From contig JH153936.1 of the NCBI GenBank assembly GCA_000226015.1, forward strand, positions 768 to 54,940: a stretch of 54,173 bases of DNA. The letters run 5' to 3'. Every line of letters begins with the position of its first letter. Positions within the stretch are counted from its first letter, which is position 1. Shown here piece after piece: positions 34,514-48,800 of the stretch. The notes below the pieces were generated by a model. The model saw only the letters and a list, made by a program, of their open reading frames with translations. It was not told the DNA's origin and searched no databases. The DNA comes from Mnemiopsis leidyi. Taxonomy: Eukaryota; Ctenophora; Tentaculata; Lobata; Bolinopsidae. Made by a program: the position numbers and the translations under genes.

Positions 34514-36811
34514 GTAAGTTTCCTCTTTTATCAATTATTTTATTTTATTTTTGTTTAGTGCATGTTGTTCTCATACTGTTACGCTTAACGATTATTGCAC
34601 CTTGGATGTGCTAATATTTTATTGGTATTTAATTTTTTCTAAATTTTGACCTCTGGAATCAAATTGGAGTTCGCTAAGTCTACGGAAATTGGACTCTTGA
34701 CACTAAATGAGATTAAAGATTTAAAGTTCAAAACTGCTGTAAATCCCTGTTCGAGAACAACTGACAAATCGACCAAATCGAGCTTCGTTTTGTTGTTTTA
34801 GCCGACCTTGAACTCGGCCAATTAACTCTGGGTAAATTAGTAAATTGGCATAAGTAATAAATACGCTGTGAGGATATTCATAAAGCGTCTTTTCCTCTCA
34901 AGTTGTAGATCCATCCAGTTGTATCTATCCAGAACCGACTTAACCGCAGTGTTAACGGTTTGGGAGTTTACCGGAGTTGACTGATTAATTTCCTTGAGTA
35001 AAATCAAAACCTGATTTCACGTGGGCTTTTAGAGTAGGGTTTTTGTTGTGTCAACGACCCCTGTAAGTCCCTATTAGAGTGTAATCAATTTTGTAGGTGC
35101 AGCAATCTGGTCCCCGATTACTGATTAGATTTAGTTATGTTAACGTACTTGAATTCCGTGCTGAAATGTATGAATAATTCCGGCTTTTCGGAAATCGGTA
35201 GTACTAGTATCGTCCTACAATGGAGAGTTTAGGAATTGTGTAATTTTCTACATGAACTGCCTCCTGATAATGGGGGTCACTATTCATTTAACCCGTAGTA
35301 GGTTTAGAGAAGATAACCGGACGTTTTTAAAGCTGTTCTTCTCATTTCTTTATTTTATGAAGGAGCATATTTGTCGATTTATGATTATCTAATGGTAGTT
35401 TTTGATGTTGTCAATAGATAACTTTTTTGGGCCTCGAAATGTATGAAATGTATTACTATCCTACTGCCTGAATATATAACGCTTTTATCTTAATTTACTG
35501 ACTTATTTGGTGAACAAGCAGCTAATTTCAGATCTGCAGATAGTTCAATCCGATGTGCTAGAATTAGTCCATTGCACGTCTTAGTTAATCGATATAAAAT
35601 CTCCTAAGAACATGTGTCTAGATCCACTAACTTTTAAAATCCCGAATTCAAATCTGATTCTCGATATATGAATATCCTGCTGGTATATATCCTTCTGAAC
35701 AAGGTCTGAAGGCCGTGAATCAGCTTTACATTCGCACAGTTTTCTTAATCTTTATCACTAAGATAGTTTGTCGTTAACCTCGTATTGCGGTTACTTTGTA
35801 TTTCTTGTCGACTCAGTCACGCCTGCACAATCCATGAACTGTGGTAGACAAGATAATCTTAAATAGCACGTACGTTAAGTTTATTATAATGGAAAATTCT
35901 CAGAATTTACTTACCCGCTTTTCCGCTATAACCCAGCCCTCATTTTTCCGAGGAGGTTCTTTATGATTATCCTACACTACGTAATGTTATTTTTATCTAA
36001 CTTAATTCTTTTTATCCTGAAAAGTTTGATAAATGAAACGTTTCGCACGTCACATATTATGGTACCGCATAAAAGCCAAGGGTGGCTTACCTTCATTTTT
36101 ATTACATTTACATTATCATCCATACTGCCTTATATATTGAGGATTGCTTTAACCTTTTTAAATTTCATAATTTAGAACGGTTTAATTTTTTAAACCTTGA
36201 AAATTTCCTATCTAATCAGGATCGCATTTTGTTCATTAAAACTTTGTTTAAATTTCTTTCTGTTTTTATTGGATTTTTATACAATTTACTTTAGTAATTA
36301 CACTGTCCCGCTCCGGGTCACTATATAAATATTCAATACTTGAGTATAACCATAAAAGAGGCAAATAACCAATTATCGCGCTACAAAGAGTCCATATCAT
36401 ATGTCGCTGCATATGTAGCTGCTTAGTGCTTCATGGTATCCTCCCCCTAAGCGTGTAGCCCCCATCTCCATATTTAACGACCAACACCAACCTTCCGCTG
36501 ACCCTCCCGTATGCCTCCAGCTGCCCCCGCCCAGTTGCCTCCGCCCCTTATATACATCTAGGATGTATGAATATTTCAGTACCACATGACATGTCCCCAG
36601 ATGTCCCATTATTCAGCACACTCTACAGCCGCGCCGTTATAATATGAGCTGCTTACTTGACACTGTTAGAGGGCACCTAATCAGGAGTTCTCTGTTTTCA
36701 AATCGTTACTTTTCTCGTTACTTGTTCTGCTGGTACAGCTCGATAGCTTTACTCTAGTTCCAACTCCTCTCTCTCTCTGGACGCTATACATCTTAGTGGG
36801 GAGAAAACAAC
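34514..36811. other. Stretch with no recognised gene
   Basis: About 2.3 kb of A/T-rich sequence without a coding signal. The last 60 bases before 36812 include a CT run and should contain the core promoter of villin exon 1c if that exon is used. Confidence 0.45.
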
Positions 36812-39800
36812 ATGGCGGACAAGAACCATCTCAGAGCTCTATGCGACAGTGTCTGCCTTAGTGAGTTTCAATCAAGTAATGCCCTAGTACTACTCTAGTT
36901 CTAGTGCAGTTCCTCAGGAAAAACGTGTCCTGTGTCCTGTGTTGTGTGTTACAAAGGAGCTGTACAAATGTACCTGTGTCCCTGATGTAGATTGCACCAA
37001 CTGTTGAGCTTTATTTCAATCCGAGCTATTGTCGTGTCGTGAGAAGTTCAGGTCAGCTTCATCAGACTATTGAACTATAGAGTGTATTTAAGTAGTCCTG
37101 CAGCACCACTTCCAGTGTTCTTAGGTTTGTGTGATCACTCTGGAGTTAGAGGGTGCTATTGTTATGTTTGTTTTTGACATTTAATTGTTTGAATATGAAA
37201 TGTAAATTGTATTGATCGCATCATGTACTTAATGGTGCCATAGAAACTAGTCTCTCGTGCCTTTTGTCAACCTGTAACTTGTGAGTACCCACATTAACAA
37301 ACAAATAAACAAACAGACAGCCACATGCACATATACTAACAAACAAACACAAATTTGGCTGTTTTTTTAGCTGAAACTTGCTTGATGGTAATGAAATTTG
37401 GCTCGTTACATCATTCCTTTTTAAATAGTCGGGTTTTCCTCTAAACCACAAATAGTTTTAAGGGTTTGGATGTGATTACATGGATAGTACAAACTACGAC
37501 GCCTCCTTATAGGAACTTTTACTAATGCTCCAGTAATAGTATGATGTATAAAACAGAAAAGAATTACTTGGTCTCGGAAGAAGATAAACTATATATCGAT
37601 AGACTTGAAGGGTCCAGAAAAACATATTAGAAACTTTCCTGTATGCACCCGGTTGTATCGCTGTGTTTTGCACAACTTTATGTAGTTGATAGTCTGAAGT
37701 GCAGGTACCGAAAATACGAATATGGAGTTAAGCGATTATGGATTTAAGCCGATTAAAGCAGATACAAGGCTAAATCTCGTGAGTCGTGAATCGCCTTGAC
37801 CGTGGGAAACACGTACTAGAAGTTTCGATAGGTCCTACTCCTGGCTGAGAGAACTGTCTCGTTAAATAGACAAGGCTCAAAGAAATAACCTAGAAACCTT
37901 ATGTTAAACTTGCATTTCTAATATTTTGTTATGGCCAGAAGGTATGACGGGAACTTTTTGCAAGGTAGATGATAATAATTAATTTTTGAAAAGTAGGTAG
38001 ATGATAATAATTAATTTTTGAAAAGTTAATCATACCATAAAATGTTGAGCCTTTTTTTGTGCTGGTGTCAAATTTTTGGCGAAAGTGATTATTTTTTGAC
38101 GACCTTTGAACGGTGCTTGAATAATATAGAAATGAAAATGAATTTAAAATGAAAATCCAGTTACAAACGTCATCCCTGGTAATTTTCTGTCAATGCTTAG
38201 TTCAGAACCTATTTACTGTTAATCACTCTTGGTCGGGAAACTGGAGATGAAACAATATGTTCGAGCACATTCTCTCCACTCTCTCATCTGATTCATTGTC
38301 TGCGTCTCTGGTAGACATTGTCGGTACTTATGGCCAATTATTCTACCAGGAATTGACAATCACTACACAATGAAGCATGGCCGTTTTCAATTACCAATAT
38401 CAAATCCTATCCGTTCCGAAAATGTTCATAGCAATTGTATTCTTACTTTCAGTCAACTCATTATTCATAATTGTGATATTTTCTTTCCTCTTGTTTTCGA
38501 TTAAATGAAAAAAGGCGCCAAAATTTTGGCATTATCTGTATGAATATTAAAAACCCTTGGCTATTTTAAGGTTGATTAACCTATAGAACCATATAACCTC
38601 AACCATGTTATCATGCGGCTAATAAACAATTTAGCAGTCATAAAACTTATACTTATGTTATAAGTCTCAATGTTTGTTAGATCTCTTCTGTGCAAAATAA
38701 AAATTTCTCCAATTTTCAACCTATTAGAAATCCATACGACACTCTTTTTTATTGTGGCCCTTGCTTAAATAAGCGTCTGATGACTTTATATTCTAAAGTG
38801 CCAATTGAAAAGTAATACTCTGATAGAGCAAATAGAGAAAATTAATGCTCTGATAGAGCAAATAGAGAAAAGTTATACTCTGATAGAGCAAATAGAGAAA
38901 AGTTATACTCTGATAGAGCAAATAGAGAAAAGTTATACTCTGATAGAGCAAATTGAGAAAAGTTATACTCTGATAGAGCAAATAGAGAAAAGTTATACTC
39001 TGATAGAGCAAATAGAGAAAATTGATACTCTGATAGAGCAAATAAGTGTCATGTGCCAAGAACTGACGATAAGGGACTGATGTATAAGAGACTTATTAGC
39101 GTGAATAGTTTCCATAACTGTATCATTTTCACTGTCTGATAAAGCACCAGATTAGATTTGTGTTATGAGAGTTCAGTGAACCGTTTGTGATAGTGATACT
39201 CTGCATGAAATCTGAATAATGCAATGAAATACCGGCCGGGATATAACGATAAAGTTTTATCCCGATATCTCTCATAATATCTGCCAGATTGCCGGTACTG
39301 ATTGCGACAGATCGCCTCGACCCAATTATTGATGTAATTAGAAAAACGCGGTCTTCTCCCGACCCACATTATATGTAGTGTCAGTATCAGTATGTCAGTT
39401 GGCGAACTGTGCTGTGTTTCTAATATCTGGTGTGACGCTTCCTGTCGAGCTTGTTAAGTACTCTGACTCGGAGGACTGCGGAGTTCTTGTCAGTTTAATA
39501 TGGTCTGTTCAGCCTCCAATAGTAATGGTAAGATTTCGATGTACACTACTCTTTAACTACTGTTTTCTTTCTGCTTTTTTAATTCATTTTCATTTGATCC
39601 TTTATTTTTCAATTCTTTATTTTTGCTGTTGCTTCCTTGAATTGTTATGGCATTAGCTGATTGCCATAGTCACCACATTGGTAACCACTATGGTATCTTC
39701 CATGGTCACCACTCTGTTATCTCCGTAGTAACCACATTAGTAACCTTCCATTATTATCAAACAATTATACCATTTAAAAGTCTTCGAGATAACTAAGACG

Positions 39801-42800
39801 TAACTAACAATGGTGATGACCATGATGCACGATTCTTGGATCACCAAGTTCCCAGGTGCCGCGTAACGTGTTTATATCAGTAGAACCTAAGGGTCCCTAG
39901 TGTTATAGTGCAAAGTCCAGGTGGTACTAAGGTGGTACTCAAACGGTTTGGTGTTGTTTGCAGTCAACATAACTAAATGTATTGTCTTTGTTCCGACTTG
40001 TTATCAACAGAGTGTGGTATTTATCAACCTTCCTAGGAACATAAATCTTATCCCTCTCATTTAATGTACAAATGATCGCCTAATTTTGAATCACAACTCC
40101 CTAAATTCCAGGCACTGCTAACCACACAAATGAGAATGGTGGGTTCGAGCTGATGACGATAATAGACCCCGCTTTTCAGGGGGTCGGACAGATGGCCGGT
40201 ATAGAAATCTGGCGGATCGAGGTAACCCGCTTTTCTGTTTTTTGTTTTCTGATCATTAAAACTACTCTTCTCTTAAGATTTGTCCTCTTTTAAGCTAAAT
40301 CTTTCAGCGCATTGGATTTAGAGATTCAGAATATTTGTTATTAGACCAGGCTAGAGCATCAGAATTTCCATAATGTTTGTTCCCGGTCATATGAAACCCT
40401 TTGTTTTATACATAGAATCTTGTGTATGATCTCTTTGAGGCGAGACTTGGTAGTCACATGATACACACACACACACAATGCATTTAGAAATAAAACATAC
40501 GTCGTAACTCCATGATGTCTCTTAATTCCTTGCTCTCAATCAGATATTTGCATGTAATATGTAATTTTACAAAAATTTATTATAATTGTGAATTAGTTTA
40601 TTTACATAATGTAAATTATTTTCACGCCTGAACACGTACAACGTGTAATACCTAATGCAGATATGTGTACAACACTATGTTATCTGCCATACCTGATAAT
40701 GCTTGCAATCGCATATGTTTAACTTGCAATCAACCTGCCCGTTCTTGTATGATATATCAGTGATAGTTAACTCGAAAAGACTGGCGACAGATGGGGCTTG
40801 AACCCACGACCTCTTGGTTGACGTCCAATTGCTCTACCGACTGAGCTACCGTCGCTGTCTAATCAAGCGAAACTACCACTGNNNNNNNNNNCAGACTTTT
40901 CATAGCATCAAAATTTTTCTATTGCTGTCCTCTACCTGTGTGCAAAGTTTCAAGGTGCTTGACACTTCACAGTAGCATGTGCAAATTTTTAAAGTTAGTT
41001 TACATAAAAAAGAAATTTTTGGGACTTGGCAACTTTGGACGGGTGCCATTGAGTCAACTTTTATCAGTTTTTCGCGAAATTTTCACAGCTGCTTTACAAA
41101 GATATAAATAAAATTCGTGCAAATTTTCAGCATGATTCAACCAGAAACGGCTGAGTTTTATTCATGCAATGTAAATTTCCAAAAATTTCCAAATTCTCGG
41201 AAAAATTTTCTTTTTGCGATTTTTAAAAATGCGTCATCATAGAAACAAAAAATAAGTGGTTCAATTGATGCCCAATAGGGTGCTTTAGGTTACTGTACAG
41301 TCCGTTTGTCTAGCTTCCACAAACCCCTGTTTGCTACAATTCCCCCTTTAAATCTGCGCCTAATTATTTGCATGCGTTTGAAGATTTTATTTGAAGGTCA
41401 TTCAGTGATAAGGAGTAACGAAATTTCTAACGAAATAGCTATTTTGGGTAATCTTTTAATACAATCAATATGTAATTAAATTTCAGATCAAAAATGAACC
41501 CAGTGCTTTATGATTATAAAAATCAAATTTATCAATATTTCCATTAATCCATTAAATTTGGGAAATTAAAGTTGAGACCTATTGCCCCATATTTTAAAGA
41601 AGGTCGTCATAAAAGTGCGTAATATTTATGTCAGTCGACGTGTTAAAACTTTAATGTGATTAACGTTTCATCAATATTGGATAATTCTCCCGTCAGAAAC
41701 CCTAGAAAAGGTCACGGTCGAACACCCTCAAATTAATAATCATATACCCTAACGATTATTATTATTAACACCTGGCTATTTCCACAATATTCAGCCGTAT
41801 CGAATCTCATATCACTGATCACAAATTCCCATGTTTACCCATGATCGCCGTAACTTTTTTAACAACCAATTCCTTCCCTTATTTTCGCTAAAGACAAAAA
41901 CGAAGGAATTGTTTGAAAGTTCTGAGACCAAACATTATGGAATGAATATGAGATCTGCTGTACCAAATTTCTGATCATTTCAAATTGCCACAAATTAAGT
42001 ACAATGAACTGCTCTGTAATGTTCAGTCGATATGTTTCCTCGGCGGTCCAAGTCATTGGCTCTAGATATTATCCGATCTGCATCATCAATACAGCTCCGT
42101 CAGCCACAGTTCACTCTGATACAGACTGAACTACCAATGAAGTAGCCTCTGGACTGTATGCTAAGGATCGTTTGTAATCACGGTTAAGATCGCTCATGAT
42201 CATCTCCTGAAGCCTGCTCCGGTGTTTCCTACCTATTCCTAGTGCCCTAGCTGACTGTTATGTGCCCTGTATACTGGCATGTTCCGGAAGTAGGTAGGGT
42301 GCTCTCTAATACTGTACAATAACCCTTACACAATCCCCACTACCGCAGCCCATTTAAACTGGTTGCCATGGAAACCCAGAGTTAATCGTTCACTAAACAT
42401 TGGCCAAGAGTTTGAGCTGAAGCTCGCGCTGGTTTGCTTATCCAATCGTCCTGCAGTCTATCTTGATTTATGTTTGGCAAGTAGAGTAGCAGTTATCGTA
42501 TTATCCCCTCTCTACACTACATCACAAACCGCTCACAGCGAGCACACCGAGCTGCTATTCGCCCAGAGCAGGCAGGTCCAGAACCACTTTAAAGTTATCT
42601 CGATCCGGAGACCTCCGCTCTCTCAGAACAATTTACGTAATCCTGAGAGAGTTTGTATCTCTTGTTACAGTACAAACCAATTAACTGTAAGTTTTTGTTG
42701 TTTTTTTAGTTAGAGTCAGCCCGTAGTCCTGGCTGTCTCTGAGACTCGTTATATAGCAGTAAAATGTTCACATCTGGTCGGAGTGAAATGGTCACCCGGA

Positions 42801-45800
42801 TAGTCGGGGACATAAACGCAACCCTGGTCCGCAAACTGGAGGATCTAGAACACAGAGTTCTGATGAGGATAGAGAATCTGCAGCGGTACGAGGAGGCCAC
42901 CATGGGGGCTATCACCGCTCGTGTGGACGCTCTGGAGCGGAGCAGTTCCAGTCTTAGATTCCAGAACGAGATGATCCAGGTCAGTTTTCATATTCAGGTG
43001 TTCTTCCGGTGTAGTTTAGTTGAGAAGAGTTGGCAGTAAGCCAGTAATAACACGTGACCTCCACCAGGACGAACTAGACGAGCTGGAGAGACTTCTCCTC
43101 AGAGAGTTCGCACAGAGCGAGATGAGCAGAACCATAGCTTCCTCCTGCCAGAACCTCAGTTCAGGAGTCAGACGACATCAGTCTGAGAACTTCAACAATG
43201 AAGAGTATGGCAAGTCAGAGGAGAAGAAAAAGAGGTTCTCCAGCTTTGCAGAGAAGTTTGGCAAGAGAATATTTGAAAAGGAACAGAAGAAGAGTCAGAT
43301 GATGAGGAAGTTTGCTGCTGGTTTTGCTAACAAGATCACCGCAGAGAAGACTGATGTTCTGAAAAAAGCTGCTAGTATCGCCAAAACGTGTGGAAGTCCT
43401 TACTTGGTGAACAACAAACGCAAACTTCTGAAAGCCTTTGTTCTGCACATGGCAGCTAGGATTATCACGGAACAGAAACTGGCGGTGTCTAAAGCGAGAG
43501 TAGCTAAAGATCAGGTGGACAAGCTGGAGAGGCTAAACAAGGAGTTCACTAGAGGGTTTGTAAAGAGGTACATGGACAAGGAGAAGAGTACCAGTCCCAC
43601 ACCAGGAGGGGGAAGGGGAAGGACCAGGAGCAGATGTTATTCCGATCACAGCACCAGCGGAGTGTACGATCTCAACCAGTTCACCTACCCCTCCTCCACC
43701 TCCTCCTCTAGACGTCTCTTCTCTCGTCCCCTCCAGATACTCTCTCCTGAACCCTCCAACTTTAACGTTAACGTGCAACGTCGCCCCTGGTCCAGCTATG
43801 CTCCCCGGTGCAAGTCTGCCTCTCCGGAGAGAGGGAGCAGTTCAGGGGCCAAGTACAGGTTCCCCGCCATCAAGAAATACGGCAGTCTCCGTAGCAAGGA
43901 TAGCAATCTTATAGACCTGGACAAATAGTGAAATAGAATATGTTCGAGCTTCAGTACTGTCTTGTGAAAAGTATCCGGTATCTGGAACATTCTGCGTTAA
44001 CTACGTCCTAAACTATACGATTTTCTACCAGGACACCAACTGCAGTATAGCATAGCAAGTTTCTAGTAAGACAAGAATGAGTTTCTAGTTAAAATTCAAT
44101 TTTGTCTTACTGGCTATTGCATCGTGACTATATACTTATGAACAATACAGTGACGCGGTTTCTGTTCAATCGATGCGTATAAAGTTTGGAGGTCGTCATT
44201 AACTAAATAGGACGTTTCTTATATGTCACATTATCTCCAAATCCTAATTCAGAACTTGCAAGCGGATAAAGAGAAGTTAAATCGTTTCCTATAATTTCCG
44301 CTATATCCTCGTGAAATTCGGTCGAGAAATCCCGGAGATTTTTGGCCTTTATCCTAGGAGTGTTAGAATTGAAATAGACTGACTAGCTGGTGAATATTAC
44401 ACCCCCTATTACCCAAGATAAACTAATTACCTTCAGCTAGAAATATCTAACAGTCTCCAGCTCAATTCGATTGATTGGGACCTAATTGCTCCCCTTTCTT
44501 TTTTTTCGAAATATTTTCCGAAAATTCGATTTTCGGTGCCCTTTATGCAAAAATTGATTTTCAGTTTTAGTTTCAGATGAGTTAAATGTTTTGATGTGTA
44601 ATAAGTTAAATATATTTCATATGTATTAATAAGTGTTGATATCCTACACAATTGTTTTGATATCTGTAGGAAAACAGAAAAGTGAAATGAGAACTACTCT
44701 TTTCTCACTGGACCACGTTAAATTTTGGAGCTTGCTACCTTTGCTTAAGTGTAATCATTTTCATCATCTATAATTGCTTAGATGTGATCTGAAGATGCCC
44801 TTTAGAAACTTTGAAAGTCACGAGATTTGTTTAATGACTTGAAAAGTTCTGGTTTTGATACAAACATGATACCTACATATTATCGCCTAGGCTAAGGAGA
44901 TCTAGTTTGGGACTGGATAATTGTTCCTCTCTGCAGCAGATCATTGCCGTTCATATTCTGATCAGATTACGTGGGATCTCACAGAGAGGGGATAACAACT
45001 TCCCTTCTTATAGCGTGATCCAGCCCTTACCGCGGAATGCCCACACAAGCTAATGACGCATCTTATATCCCCAGTTATTACTTTATTAGACATGTTTTAT
45101 GTCTAATGAGTGGCCACAAAAGTACAATCCGAGTCTCTCTTAAGGAAATCCTTTCTAACCGCCCACTCTGATAACTCAAATTTTCGTAATGTCAACCCGC
45201 TCTTTGGCGTTGGTTGCGCCCAGATATAATATATGATCAGTCGTAAAATTTTAAAGAAAAATACATGAATCCGAATAGACCAATTAACTAGTAGTAGGTC
45301 CAAACCCATCAGGGTTGCTGGGTTACTAAAATACTCTACTAAAGTTACTATTAGGTTATCGAAAGTTTCCCACCAAAGTTGCTACACAAGTAAAAAGTAC
45401 TTGCCAAGGCCAAAGTTATTTAAAACCAACCTAATGAGATTTGTAGGTTACTAAAACAACCTACAAAAGTTAAATTACCTACCGCACCAAGGTTGCTAGG
45501 TTATTAAATAACCTACCATGGTTGCTAGGTAACTTGAATAACCTACCATGGTTGCTAGTTTGTTGAAATAATCTACAAAGGTTGCTAGGTTACTAGAATT
45601 ACCTTCAAAGGTTGCTAAGTTACTAAAATTACCTACCAGGCCAAGGTGGCTAGGTTTTTGAAATTGCCTACCATGGTGGCTAGGTTATTAAAATAACCTT
45701 TTAACATACCAAGGTTGCTAGGTTTTTAAAATAACATACCAAGGTTGCTAGGTTACCCTATTCAGGATGAGGCGGGCTGTGCTGCTATCAAATCGTGTGA

Positions 45801-48800
45801 ACTGGACGACTCTCTGGGAGGTGGACCAATACAGCACCGAGAGGTCCAGGGATACGAGTCTAATAGGTTCCAGTCCCTCTTCAAACAAGGAATCCAGTAA
45901 GTCTATTGTACTCCCGTTATTTTTACAGCCAACTTTACAGACCACATCTCTTACCACATGCTCTCATATCTAGAGTTCCAAACTCTGATCTGCAGGTGAC
46001 GAGCTACTGACCACTCTCCCAGGTACCTTGAAGGTGGGGTCGAAACAGCGTTTGTGGACGTAAGTAAACTGGAGTTCCGCAAGAAGCTCTACCACATAAA
46101 GGGACGTCGAAAAGTGCGCATTACTCAGACGGAAGTGTCGTGGAGATCCCTGAACGAGGGAGATGTCTTTGTGTTGGAATGTAAGGATACGGTCTGGTGC
46201 TGGGTCGGCACTGATTGTTCCCGGCTGGAGAAAATAAAGGTAGAGTCGCATATTTCTCGCTTCTTTCTCAAATCTTCACACAATGGTTATGTTTGTGTTG
46301 ATTGTCTATGAATCATAAATTTCTTAGAAATCTCTTCTCACTTCGAACAGAAGGATGCGCAAGGCACATTTTTCTTAAATTATTTGTAATTAAGATAGAA
46401 TGTTAGGATGTAAGAAAGAATTTTGATATTCAAAGAAAATTGACTCTAAAATCAGTATTGGCCCGAGAGTTGACATTTTCATTTCATTTGAACCGTTTAA
46501 AAATCATTGTAAATGTACGGCGAGCAATCATGCAAAACAAGGCATTTTTAAGATTAATCCAGGAATTATTAGTTAACCTGGACTATTCACAACGGCCATG
46601 TTACAGACACCTCACACCAGGGTATGGAGTTTGCCAGGAAGATCAAGGACGAGGAGAAGGGTGGAAGAGCGACCATGGTACTCTCTACCCCTGATGACGA
46701 GCGTCTCAGGGAGAAGTTCTATGACCAGGTTTAATCAAAGTTGTACATTTTTATGTGGTATGTAATGGTAGCATATAATGGTATATGATTACACTGGGAT
46801 ATGATGTATATATGATATATATATGATGTATATATACTTACTACCCATTGAAAAGTTGTCTAAAGTTTAATTGGTTTACCCAATCTTTTTGTTAAAGTTA
46901 AAAAGTATCTCGAAAATTCCCGTTAAATTCTTTTATCAAGCACGTGACAAATCTCCACTGCAGCTGGATAGAAAAGACGGAGAGAAGGTGACAGTAAAGT
47001 CTGCGGAGGAAGGCGGTGATGACGAACTGGCAGAGTCGACTCCCCGGGAAATCACCCTCTACCGGTAAGGATGTAGCGATACAATTAAACTTGATAGTAT
47101 TATCTTCTCCTGTTCAAACTATTAGTATTCTCGCGCTCTAATTCAGCCAACGGAGTCATGAACTGTGTGATGTTATGAGACCTTATCGTGATGTTTGAGA
47201 CCAGGAATTTATTTACAACAACTTGATAGCCTTGAGAAAACTGCATGATAACACGTAACGAGAGTCTATTAGTAAAACTACTCTCACTTATCTACTTCCC
47301 GTTTCCAGAGTCTGTGACGAGACTGGAGCTTTAGAAATCACCCCGGTCGGTAACGCTCCACTGGACCACGGTTTGCTGGACTCTGACGACGCCTTTATCC
47401 TCGACATGGGGCCTTCCGGAGTTTACGCTTGGATCGGAAAAGGAGCAACCCAGCAGGAGCGACGCCAGGCTTTTTCGCACGCTCAGAAGTTCACTAACGA
47501 CAAGGGGTACCCGACATGGACGCCGCTCTGTCGGGTCGTGGAGGGGGCTGAGGACAATCTCTTTCAGAGCTGCTTCTCGAACTGGCCTCGTCCCAAAGTA
47601 GACAGACAGGTATCCAAGTCTGCTGTTATCCCTGAGAAGATAAAGGTCCCCCAGATAGACCTGAGTGGTCTGTTTAAGAAACAGAGAGCGGAGGAGAAGA
47701 AAGACGATGATATTAAGGACGACGGCAGCGGTAAATTGAAGGTAGCGGCTTTTATTCATTCATTATGTAAATCTATCTTATCATTTAACATACATCGTTA
47801 TTGTAAATCTTCGGTAAAACAGTTCCAGACCCCACTCTACTCACTTAAATCTACTTTCTAGATTTGGCGGGTGGAAAAGTTCGAACTCGAGGAGGTGGAT
47901 GAGTCGACGTACGGGATTTTCTGGGACGGAGACAGTTACATCGTTCTCTACACGTACATTCAGCCGGGGAGGAACCACGAGAGTTTCATTGTATACTTCT
48001 GGCTAGTAAGTCGAGTCTTGGTGGCCACTCGATCTCATTAGTACCTCATTAGTCATCACTCAATTTCACTGGTGACTTTCAATGGTAACGTAGTGTCTAG
48101 TCTTTTTGGTTGTAATCTCCGTAGTAAGTATTATTACAGTTTTATTACTTCTGTAGTATCACTACAGTAAACAGTTACCACAGTCTATACCCTGTTACTA
48201 CTGTACTACAATTGCTTCTATCGTATCCTTTGTAGTAAAATTCTAAATTAGATCTTCAGTAGTTTCCATGGAATCTCCATGGTAACCTCCTAAGTAACCA
48301 GTTAAGTAACTGCACGGAACTTACTTCACGGTAACCCTACAGGGATCACACAGTACTACAGACGAGCGAGGAGCGGCAGCATTACACGCTACCCGTATTG
48401 ACAGTGAAGTGGGCTGGTCTTCACATATGGTCCGGGTAGTCCAGGGTAAAGAACCCTTACATTTCCTGAGGTGTTTCGGACGGAGAATAACAATTTTACA
48501 GGGGGGAGTGGACTGTGGCTTCAAGAACCAGCAAGCCGAGAACGGTCACTCTGGTATGAACTTTTTGTTTCCATTTTAACCATCTGTTTGTTTGTTTGTC
48601 TATTTTTGTTTGTTTGTCTCTTTGTTCGTTTGTCTATTATTTCTTTGCTTGCCGTTTAGTCTGTCTGTTAATTAATTTCTATTTCACTTTTTTATTAAAT
48701 TAGTTGTTATTAAATTAGTTATAGTTGTTATTAAATTAATTTCTATTTCACTCTGTTATTAAATTAGTAAATGTAACTAAACCCCCCTCCCCTCAGCGCC

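Noticed and set aside
28126..39045. Tandem arrays at 28126, 29304, 30462 and 38811 as possible CRISPR arrays
   Set aside because: Units are contiguous with no unique spacers, and the DNA is animal nuclear sequence.
46606..46620. Acceptor at TTACAG (46606) for the villin domain 2 exon
   Set aside because: It gives the wrong frame. The acceptor at CACACCAG (46620) restores [12 protein letters not shown] directly after LEKIK in phase 0.
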